A stretch of 64,000 nucleotides of DNA from assembly GCF_000158915.1 (NCBI RefSeq), contig NZ_GG657754.1:1246524-1310523 (forward strand), in the 5' to 3' direction. The notes beneath the pieces are model-generated. The model was not told the DNA's origin. It was given only the letters and a program-made list of their open reading frames with translations, and made no database searches. Source of the stretch: Streptomyces himastatinicus ATCC 53653 (GTDB lineage Bacteria; Actinomycetota; Actinomycetes; Streptomycetales; Streptomycetaceae). Positions 1 through 6,337 of the stretch are shown here, in pieces. A program made the translations under genes and the position numbers. The stretch's first letter is position 1. Every line of letters starts with the position of its first letter.

Positions 1-330
1 CGGCAGCTGGTTGGAGAGCTCGGCGGCCACGGTGTCACCGGCCGACACCCGAACCTCCTTGCCGGGGGCCTGACCGCCGAAGGCCCAGCTCTTGGCCATG
101 ACGCCGTCGCCGAGCTCCAGCATGGCGGGCGCGGCGGTCAGGGTCAGCTTGTGCACCGTGCCGGTGCTGGTGCGCTTCTTCTCGGCGGCGGCCACGGCCG
201 GGTCGGACGGCTTGACCAGGGCGGTGGCTCCGCCCGCTTCGCCGTCGGAGCCACCGCAGGCGGCGAGCGCGCCCGCGCCCGCGATGCCGAGCCCGGTCAG
301 CAGGACGGAACGTCGGTTGATGCTGTTCAC
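1..330 (-). CDS. multicopper oxidase family protein, N-terminal part (cut by window edge)
   Basis: This is the first 110 codons of a secreted oxidoreductase that runs off the left edge. A GTG start (328-330) opens a twin-arginine-like leader (N-R-R-S near residues 4-7), then a hydrophobic stretch and a lipobox-like L-A-A-C-G, suggesting export and possible lipidation. The mature part has the beta-strand pattern of a first cupredoxin domain, ending in the G-Q-x-P-G and V-x-A-G-D segments typical of bacterial laccase/CueO-like enzymes. These oxidise Cu(I) or phenols outside the cell. The copper ligands lie beyond the edge, so family assignment rests on the N-terminal pattern and on the copper-related neighbours. 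It is probably in one transcript with the DUF6153 gene upstream. Confidence 0.7.
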   Translation of the reverse strand, partial: MNSINRRSVLLTGLGIAGAGALAACGGSDGEAGGATALVKPSDPAVAAAEKKRTSTGTVHKLTLTAAPAMLELGDGVMAKSWAFGGQAPGKEVRVSAGDTVAAELSNQLP

Positions 331-422
331 GATGATGGTGTCCTCTTCTCGATGTGCCTTCTGTTCGGTCGCGCGGGCACGGCTGATCACGTCCACGGAC
401 GCGGAGCTGCCGTGGAGGCGGC

Positions 423-872
423 CTACAGGAGCAATCGAGAGAGAACGGAAAGGTCGGGCGGCGCCCGGCTCACCGTGCCGGGAACGAAGCGACCCGTCGG
501 GGTGGCGTGCGCGTCGCCCTCGCGGCCGCCCCAGGGCTCGTTCGGCGGCATGAACGTCACGCCGTCGACGCCGGCGGTCGAGCAGTGCTGCGTGGCCATG
601 CCGGAACAGACGCCACCGTCACTGTGCGCGGCGGGGCTGGAAGCCCGTGCGGTGTCGTCGTGCCCACCCTCGGCCGCGGACATCGTCGCCGAGGGCGCAT
701 GGGCCGTGCGCGCCATCCCGGCCATGGCGGTGGCATGCGCCGAGGAGGGCATCTCGTGGTGGAGGAGTACGGCGAGCGCGGCGAGCAGTGCGACAGCGGC
801 GGCCCGCGCCCAGCGGGCGGCGCCACCGCGGGCGCGGCCCCGACCGGACTCGGCTGTCGTCATGGCTCCCAT
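423..872 (-). CDS. DUF6153 family protein (small, His/Met-containing, membrane-anchored)
   Basis: A 149-residue protein with an Arg-rich N-terminus, one hydrophobic segment (about residues 25-40), then an Ala/His/Met-rich extracytoplasmic stretch with His, Met and Cys that could bind metal. The C-terminus has R-A-P-P-x-L-S-x-L and ends L-L-L, the usual end of actinobacterial DUF6153 proteins. The family has no known function but often sits beside copper genes, as here: a multicopper oxidase downstream and a CsoR-like operator 30 bp upstream. The start is either the ATG at 872 (better spaced GGGAG) or the ATG at 863. A role in copper handling is inferred from context only. Confidence 0.7.
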   Translation of the reverse strand: MGAMTTAESGRGRARGGAARWARAAAVALLAALAVLLHHEMPSSAHATAMAGMARTAHAPSATMSAAEGGHDDTARASSPAAHSDGGVCSGMATQHCSTAGVDGVTFMPPNEPWGGREGDAHATPTGRFVPGTVSRAPPDLSVLSRLLL

Positions 873-902
873 CCCTGCTCCCGGTGAGCGACCCCGCCAA
901 TA

Positions 903-917
903 TACCCGGTAGGGGTA
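903..917. promoter_or_regulatory. CsoR-like copper operator
   Basis: TACCCGGTAGGGGTA is an imperfect inverted repeat of the TACCC-N4/5-GGGTA type bound by the copper repressor CsoR. It lies between the divergent DUF6153 and DUF5134 genes and could control both. Very similar sites lie upstream of copA in this window. No csoR gene is present here. Confidence 0.6.
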
Positions 918-1016
918 ATAGTGAACGCTCTCCTAAGCTCCTACGTACTCAGGGGCTCAGCAGTCGATGCCGCACGAGGCACCGAGACCGCACTCGGACG
1001 GAGAGGGAGCGCAACG

Positions 1017-1898
1017 ATGGAGACTCTGAGTTGGTCCATAGCGGCGGTCGCCGCGCTGGTGGCCGCCGTCAGCCTGGTCCGCATGGTGACCACCAGGGGG
1101 GAGACCCGCTTCGCCGCGGGGGGCGATGCACTGATGGGCGCGTGCATGACTGTCATGGCCATGCCCGGAACGGCAGCCTGGTACGGCGGTCACGGCATGT
1201 GGTGGGCAACGGCATTCGCCCTCCTGGCTCTCGGCGGCGTGATGATGGCCGTCAAACACACGCGTGCAAGCGGCTGGGGCCACGGCCGCCACTGGGTGCA
1301 TCTCATTGTCGGCAGCGCCGGCATGGTGATCATGACACTCGCCATGACGAGTACACCCTCGGGGCCGGTACTGGCGCTGGGCGGCTCGTCCATGGCCGGG
1401 ATGCCGGGCATGGAGAACATGCCCGGGATGGACTCGGCTCAGGGCATGGAAGGCATGGAAGGCATGGAGGGGATGCAGGGCATGGAAGGGATGCACGGCA
1501 TGAACACGCCGGGCATGCCCACCGCGGCCGACTCCACCACAGCGGCGTCTTCGGGCTCCTTCTGGCGTTACGTGATCGCAGCGCTCGCGGTGTACTTCCT
1601 GCTGTCCATCTGCGCCTCCCTCTGGGCCCGGGTCCGGGGAACGAACAGGGAGGACGTCCCCGCCGGCCGTGACAGCGGCCGAGGCCGCACATGGGGGCGC
1701 TGGCTGCTCGCCATGCCGGACACCGTGGTGGTGTTCCTGGTATCGCTGACCATCTCGGTGTGGGACAAGGCCCGCGCGGCGGAGCGGGGAAGCCACGGCC
1801 GTCGGCGCAGGATCGGCGCGGCGCCGGACGCGGCACTGGCCGCTCACATCGGCATGGGCGGAACCATGTCCGCGATGCTGCTCATGATGGCGGCGTGA
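1017..1898 (+). CDS. DUF5134 family multi-pass membrane protein with Met-rich copper-binding-like loop
   Basis: A 293-residue membrane protein. The ATG at 1017 follows a GGAGAGGGAG ribosome site; in-frame codons upstream lack one. About six hydrophobic segments are visible. The N-terminal half (to about residue 120) and a later segment (about 180-205) are membrane-spanning, with a Gly/Met loop between (about 123-163). That loop carries roughly ten G-M or G-M-E/G-M-P units, a pattern known from periplasmic Cu(I)-binding Met motifs (CopA/PcoA-type). His residues also lie in the membrane part (G-G-H-G-M-W-W). DUF5134 has no established function. The CsoR-like operator and divergent copper genes suggest copper binding or transport, which is inference. 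Confidence 0.75.
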   Translation: METLSWSIAAVAALVAAVSLVRMVTTRGETRFAAGGDALMGACMTVMAMPGTAAWYGGHGMWWATAFALLALGGVMMAVKHTRASGWGHGRHWVHLIVGSAGMVIMTLAMTSTPSGPVLALGGSSMAGMPGMENMPGMDSAQGMEGMEGMEGMQGMEGMHGMNTPGMPTAADSTTAASSGSFWRYVIAALAVYFLLSICASLWARVRGTNREDVPAGRDSGRGRTWGRWLLAMPDTVVVFLVSLTISVWDKARAAERGSHGRRRRIGAAPDAALAAHIGMGGTMSAMLLMMAA

Positions 1899-1899
1899 C

Positions 1900-2631
1900 G
1901 GGCGCCGCATCGATGTCGCCGGCGCCGCAGCCACCGCCCTTCTCTCCACTTCCTGTTCCGGAGCCGGAGCCGGTGGATCCTCGGGCGGGGGCAAGAGCAT
2001 CAACGTGCTGATGGTCGGCAACCCGCAGATGGAGGACGTCGCGAAGCTCACGAAGAACACGTTCACGAAGGACACCGGCATCAAGGTCAACTTCACCGTC
2101 CTGCCCGAGAACGAGCTTCGCGACAAGGTCACCCAGGACATCGCCACCCAGGCCGGCCAGTACGACGTGGCCACCATCGGGGCCTACGAGGTGCCCATCT
2201 GGGAGAAGAACGGCTGGCTGCACGAACTCGACTCCTACGCCGACAAGGACACCGGCTTCGACAAGGCCGACCTGCTGAAACCGATGGTGCAGCCCGCCGA
2301 CGTCGTCTTCGACTGCGTGGCCCGGGAGCGGTCCATGGCCCAGGCCACCGACCTGGTGGCCAAGGGCCACATCGTGGTCGTGGGTGTGGGAGCCGCCGGT
2401 ACGACCCCGATCCGCCTGGACCTGATCCAGGACCGGGAGCTCCGCATCGAGGGCACCCTGATGTACACCGCCGAGGACTACCGTGCTGCCCTGTCCCTCA
2501 TCGTCTCGGGCGCCGTCGACACCGATGAGATCGTCACCGCCACCTATGCGCTGGAGGACGCCGCCCAAGCCTTCGCCGCTGCCACCGATCCCCAACACGT
2601 CAAGGTCCTGGTCACGGTGGACGGTCCCTGA
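1900..2631 (+). pseudogene. deletion scar: polyol-type ABC substrate-binding lipoprotein fused to tail of zinc-dependent dehydrogenase
   Basis: The open frame reads a lipoprotein leader (lipobox L-S-T-S-C near 1945-1956) and the N-terminus of an extracellular sugar/polyol-binding protein (I-N-V-L-M-V-G-N-P-Q-M onward, to about 2286). It then changes abruptly to A-D-V-V-F-D-C-V, the Rossmann part of a medium-chain zinc alcohol/sorbitol-type dehydrogenase, and continues to that family's C-terminus at 2631. No in-frame ATG or GTG precedes the leader after the stop at 1885; the first GTG (2005) would discard the signal peptide. The 5' end is therefore also lost. Such genes normally flank two permease genes, so an internal deletion has probably removed the rest of a polyol operon. 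Confidence 0.75.
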
Positions 2632-2799
2632 CAGCGCGCGGCGGGCCGAAGTCCGAAGCCCGTGAACCGGATGAGCCCCGGCCTCCCCGGGCCCGTGTGC
2701 GAGACTGCGGGACCGGAGCCATGCGACCGCCGCCGTGCTGGGCCGGGGCCCGTCCCTGCAGCCGGACCGACCAGGACCCGAAGGGGAAGGAGAGTCGCT

Positions 2800-3606
2800 G
2801 TGTCCGCCCGTACGCGACTGTCACAGGCCGCCGTCGAGGAACGGCGGCAGGCCATCCTGCGCCATGTCGCCGAACACGGTGAGAGCCGCATCGACGACCT
2901 CGCCCGCGGCTTCGACGTGAGCCTGATGACGATGCACCGGGACCTGGACGACCTCGCCCAGCGCCATCTGCTGCGCAAGGAGCGCGGCCGGGCCGTCGCC
3001 TTCCCCGCCCTCACCATGGAAACCGCCACCCGGTTCCGGGAGAACAGCGCCCTCGCGGCCAAATCCGCGCTGTGCGCGGCCGTCGCCGACCGCGTCAAGC
3101 CGGGCAGCACGGTCCTCATGGACGACTCGACCACCCTCTTCCCCCTCGCCCCCGTGCTCGCCCGGCTGGACCAGCTCACCGTCGTCACCAACTCGGTCGG
3201 CCTGGCGCAGCGCCTCGGCCGCGCGCCCGGGGTGAACGTCACCCTGCTGGGCGGGCACTATCACGGCGACTTCAACTCCTGCACCGGCTCCGCCGTCACC
3301 CGCGCTCTGTCCAAGATCCGCGCGGACCTCGCCCTGATGTCCGCCACGGCCGTCCTCGAAGGACGGCTCTTCCACCCCTTGCAGGACTACGCCGAGGTGA
3401 AGCTGGCCATGCTCGCCGCCGCGGAGCAGGCGCTGCTCCTGGCGGACCATGCGAAATTCGGCAAGACCGCCACGTACGCGTACGGCACCGTGGCCGACTA
3501 CCACGCGGTCATCACCGACACCCGCACCCCCGAAGCGGAGTTCGCGGCCATCCGCGAACTCGGAGTGCCCGTCGAGACGGTCGAACCCGAAGAGCCCGCC
3601 CCGTGA
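2800..3606 (+). CDS. DeoR/GlpR family transcriptional regulator of sugar metabolism
   Basis: A 268-residue regulator. The GTG at 2800 follows GGAAGGAGAG and gives the family's usual length. Residues 10-65 form the winged HTH (E-E-R-R-Q-A-I-L then recognition helix S-L-M-T-M-H-R-D-L-D-D-L). The C-terminal sensor domain is of the ribose-5-phosphate-isomerase-like type, with D-D-S-T-T and G-G-x-Y/H motifs, which senses phosphorylated sugars. Such regulators usually end polyol-utilisation operons, matching the relic just upstream. Its original targets here appear deleted, so it may be an orphan or act elsewhere. Confidence 0.85.
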   Translation: MSARTRLSQAAVEERRQAILRHVAEHGESRIDDLARGFDVSLMTMHRDLDDLAQRHLLRKERGRAVAFPALTMETATRFRENSALAAKSALCAAVADRVKPGSTVLMDDSTTLFPLAPVLARLDQLTVVTNSVGLAQRLGRAPGVNVTLLGGHYHGDFNSCTGSAVTRALSKIRADLALMSATAVLEGRLFHPLQDYAEVKLAMLAAAEQALLLADHAKFGKTATYAYGTVADYHAVITDTRTPEAEFAAIRELGVPVETVEPEEPAP

Positions 3607-3657
3607 GACACACCCTGTTCGAACCGCAGTGCTGGGGCTACCGGAACATGTTCACCA

Positions 3658-3668
3658 TCATCTGATGA
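3658..3668. promoter_or_regulatory. orphan copy of the TCATCTGATGA palindrome (putative GntR/FCD operator)
   Basis: TCATCTGATGA is an 11-bp palindrome around one central base. The identical 11-mer occurs at 37657-37667, in the promoter region of the GntR/FCD regulator 34 kb away. It is AT-rich in a very GC-rich background. It lies 51 bp after the DeoR stop codon. It may be a leftover or active operator of that GntR protein. Confidence 0.45.
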
Positions 3669-3968
3669 ATTAATCCGAGAGCCGCAATCGCTACCAGCCA
3701 CCACGCAGGATCACGCCATGGGCGCTTTGGCCACTCGTCATCCTCCATCTCGAATCCCTCCCCTCTTCAGCTCACTACTGAGCGACAGTTGTACGCCATG
3801 TGAACGACGAGTTTTGCCTCTTGGTCAACGTCATGGGGAGGGCTGACAACTGCGGAGACGGGTGCGAGACACGGCCGTTCCACGGAACATCCGTACGGCG
3901 TGACTGTTTCCGGTAAAGCGTGCGGAAGCGGGCGCCCTCGCGGCCTGGGACCGTCATTGGTATGACAC

Positions 3969-3990
3969 AAATTGGGCCCCCTCCCAATTT
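3969..3990. other. small hairpin, AAATTGGG / CCCAATTT
   Basis: Perfect 8-bp arms around CCCCCT. There is no T-run, so it is not a classical terminator. It could be an operator or a weak terminator for the convergent genes on either side. Confidence 0.3.
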
Positions 3991-4101
3991 CCTCCGGCTA
4001 GCGAGATATCGCTACACTTGCACGCCTTGAGGAGCCCTCGAAGAAGAAGTACGAGAATTCACCACATCGGTGACCGCGGGTCAGATGGACGACTCCTCCG
4101 G

Positions 4102-4644
4102 TCAGCGAAGGCCGTCGAGGATGACGTTCATCAGGGGCCGTGCCGTCGATTCCCACTCATCCCGGTCCAGCCGGCCGAGGTAGGCGATGAGCAGCAGGAC
4201 CCCGTGGGCGTCCACGTCCGTGCGGAGGGAACCGGCCGCTTTCCCGGCGTCCAGCAGCTGAGCGAGGGCGCCTTCGATGGGGTTGCGGCTGTGGGCGACG
4301 AGATCCTGCCACGCCACCGGCTCCAGCGCCGCCAGGACGCCGCGCTTGATCTCGGCGTAGTCGATCACCCGGTCCAGCCAATGGCGCAGGGCTTCCACGG
4401 GCTCGTGCTCCGCCAGCAAGGCGGAGGCGGCGGTCACGAGTTCTTCGACGTCGCGCCGGTAGACCTCGGCCAGGAGCGCTTCGCGGTTGGGGAAGTTCCG
4501 GTAGAGCGTTCCCTGTCCAACACCGGCGCGCTTGGCGATCTCGTTGAGGTGGACGTCGTGGGACTCGGCGAGGGCTGCGCGGGCGGCCTCCACGATGCGG
4601 GTCCGGTTCTGCACCGCATCCGGACGACGGGCTGACGCGCTCAT
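4102..4644 (-). CDS. TetR family transcriptional regulator
   Basis: A 180-residue repressor starting at the ATG at 4644 behind AGGAGAG. The N-terminal HTH is clear (about residues 14-58: R-T-R-I-V-E-A-A, then I-A-K-R-A-G-V-G-Q-G-T-L-Y-R-N-F-P-N-R). The C-terminal helical domain should bind an unknown ligand. It is divergent from an SDR gene, with two copies of GGACACGTGTCC in the 95-bp intergenic space, one close to each gene. It very likely represses itself and the SDR gene. The ligand may be the SDR substrate. Confidence 0.88.
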   Translation of the reverse strand: MSASARRPDAVQNRTRIVEAARAALAESHDVHLNEIAKRAGVGQGTLYRNFPNREALLAEVYRRDVEELVTAASALLAEHEPVEALRHWLDRVIDYAEIKRGVLAALEPVAWQDLVAHSRNPIEGALAQLLDAGKAAGSLRTDVDAHGVLLLIAYLGRLDRDEWESTARPLMNVILDGLR

Positions 4645-4673
4645 GGGCCTCTCCTGATGTTCCGCCTGGCACA

Positions 4674-4723
4674 AGTGGACACGTGTCCGCTAGGGTGAAT
4701 CCCACTGCGGACACGTGTCCACT
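4674..4723. promoter_or_regulatory. twin palindromic operators for the divergent TetR/SDR pair
   Basis: AGTGGACACGTGTCCGC (4674-4690) and its exact reverse complement (4707-4723). Each contains the perfect 12-bp palindrome GGACACGTGTCC (4677-4688 and 4709-4720). Centres are 32 bp apart, about three helical turns, so two dimers would bind the same DNA face. The layout is typical of a TetR repressor covering two divergent promoters. Confidence 0.8.
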
Positions 4724-4739
4724 TTACTTGGAGGCAGCA

Positions 4740-5480
4740 GTGCCCTCTCTTCACGGCAAGATCGTCGCCATCACCGGAGCCAGTGGCGGCATCGGCGAAG
4801 CCACGGCCCGTCTGCTCGCCGAGCGCGGCGCCGGGGTCGTCCTCGCGGCGCGCCGCAGCGAGCGCATCGACGCCATAGCGCAGGAGATCCGGGAGGCGGG
4901 CGGCCGCGCCGCCACGTGCGTCGTCGACGTCACCCGGGCCGAGGACCTGCACCGCCTGGTCTCCAGCGCCGTCGACCAGTTCGGCCGTATGGATGTACTG
5001 GTGAACAACGCCGGTATCGCCCCGATCAGCCCGCTGGCCGACCTCGACACCGCAAGCTGGGCGGCGATGATCGATGTCAACCTTCGCGGGATGCTCAACG
5101 GCGTGGCCGCCGCGCTGCCCGTCTTCCGTGAGCAGGGGTCGGGCCACCTGGTGAGCATCGTCTCGGTGGCCGGACTGTCCGTGTCCCCCTCGATGGCGGT
5201 CTACGCCGCGACCAAGAACGCGGTGCGCACCGTCCACGAGGGGCTGCGCACGGAGTCCACCGACGGGGTGGTGCGGACGACGGCCATTTCGCCGGGGTAC
5301 GTCCGCACCGATCTCGCCGACTCCATGGCGGATCCGCACATCCGCGAGCAGATTCGCAAGAACATGGACGCGGTGGGCATCTCTCCGGCGGCGGTTGCCC
5401 GCGCGGTGGCCTTCGCCGTCGAGCAGCCCGACGACGTCGAGATCGGCGAGATCAACGTCCGCCCCACCGTCCAGGCATGA
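4740..5480 (+). CDS. SDR family NAD(P)-dependent oxidoreductase
   Basis: A 246-residue classical short-chain dehydrogenase. The GTG at 4740 follows TTGGAGG. The cofactor motif T-G-A-S-G-G-I-G lies at residues 12-19, N-N-A-G at about 88-91, and the catalytic Ser and Y-A-A-T-K at about 140-158. The motif after strand 2 (A-A-R-R-S) favours NADP. The best family match is the YdfG-like clade acting on small hydroxy acids, alcohols or aldehydes. The substrate is unknown. It is expected to be repressed by the divergent TetR protein. Confidence 0.88.
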   Translation: MPSLHGKIVAITGASGGIGEATARLLAERGAGVVLAARRSERIDAIAQEIREAGGRAATCVVDVTRAEDLHRLVSSAVDQFGRMDVLVNNAGIAPISPLADLDTASWAAMIDVNLRGMLNGVAAALPVFREQGSGHLVSIVSVAGLSVSPSMAVYAATKNAVRTVHEGLRTESTDGVVRTTAISPGYVRTDLADSMADPHIREQIRKNMDAVGISPAAVARAVAFAVEQPDDVEIGEINVRPTVQA

Positions 5481-5487
5481 CGCGCGT

Positions 5488-6315
5488 TCACGCTCCCCTC
5501 GCGAGGAACTGACGGGCGCCGCGCAACGTGGTGTGCAGCGTGCGCTGGGTGGCGCCGCTGTCGAGGCGGATATCGAGGGCCCCGGGAAGCGCGCTCTCGG
5601 CCCGCAGGCCCGCGGGCAGTCGGGAGGCGTCGAGGCCGTCACGCCTGGCGATGAGGGTGCCGAGTTCGTGACGGCTCACGGCGTCGGCTCCTGCCAGATG
5701 GTGCATGCCGCTTGCGTCGCAGGCCGCGAGTTCCAGCAGGGCGGCGGCCAGGTCGGCGACATGGACGGGACAGCGGATGTCGTCGGTGAACAGGGCGCCG
5801 CTTCGGGTACCGGCCGCGAGGTCGTGCACCAGGCGTACGTGCACGGACCGCCGGTCGCCGATGATCAGCGAGGTGCGCGCGACCACGGCCTCGGGGTGCA
5901 CGAGGCGAACCCCCGTCTCCGCCGCGGCCTTGGCCGCGCCGTAGGGGGTGACCGGGTCGGGCAGGCAGCTTTCGTCGTAGTGGACGCGGGCGCCGGAGAA
6001 CACCGCGTCGCTGGACACATGGACCAGGCGGCAGCCGGACTTCGCCGCCGCCATCGCCAGGTGGACCGGCCCCTCGGCCGTTACCGCCCAGTCGGACGCG
6101 CTACTCGTCGCGTTGACGACGAGTAGCGGGCCGACCTCGGCCACGACCGCCTCGATGCGCTCGGGGTCCCGCAGGTCGAGGGCGTGCCAGGCGACCCCCG
6201 GGGTGCTGCCGGGCCTGGTCGCGAACGTCGCGGCCGTCGTATGTCCGGCCGCTGCCGCCTGGCGCACCAGCTCGGCGCCCAGGAACCCGCTACCGCCGAT
6301 GATCAGGACCGTCAT
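5488..6315 (-). CDS. NAD(P)-binding sugar epimerase/reductase-like protein (RmlD-like)
   Basis: A 275-residue extended-SDR protein from the ATG at 6315. It begins T-V-L-I-I-G-G-S-G-F-L-G, a G-x-x-G-x-x-G Rossmann motif. A V-S-S-D-A-V-F-S-G segment and a Y-G-x-x-K motif (P-Y-G-A-A-K) follow, as in dTDP-4-dehydrorhamnose reductases. It ends 7 bp from the SDR gene, convergently. No sugar-nucleotide genes surround it, so the substrate cannot be told. Confidence 0.8.
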   Translation of the reverse strand: MTVLIIGGSGFLGAELVRQAAAAGHTTAATFATRPGSTPGVAWHALDLRDPERIEAVVAEVGPLLVVNATSSASDWAVTAEGPVHLAMAAAKSGCRLVHVSSDAVFSGARVHYDESCLPDPVTPYGAAKAAAETGVRLVHPEAVVARTSLIIGDRRSVHVRLVHDLAAGTRSGALFTDDIRCPVHVADLAAALLELAACDASGMHHLAGADAVSRHELGTLIARRDGLDASRLPAGLRAESALPGALDIRLDSGATQRTLHTTLRGARQFLARGA

Positions 6316-6337
6316 GACGCGACACGGTAGAGGCGGG

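Larger units (their letters stand above)
3607..4101. other. intergenic region, 495 bp, lower GC, no gene seen
   Basis: No supported coding frame: short open frames lack the third-position GC bias of neighbours. It holds a GntR-type palindrome (3658-3668) just after the DeoR stop and a small hairpin (3969-3990). It separates the DeoR gene from the convergent TetR gene. Confidence 0.6.

Noticed and set aside
1431..1505. Short repeated GGCATGGAA units looked like a CRISPR or VNTR array
   Set aside because: They are imperfect 6-9 bp units in the coding frame giving Gly-Met repeats; there are no unique spacers.
957..2177. Long open frame on the minus strand opposite the DUF5134 gene
   Set aside because: It is an antisense shadow produced by high GC. 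It lacks a ribosome site and reads through a Met-repeat complement as low-complexity His/Pro.
4018..4635. Plus-strand frame of 205 codons before the TetR operators
   Set aside because: Antisense of the TetR gene, whose HTH is unambiguous.
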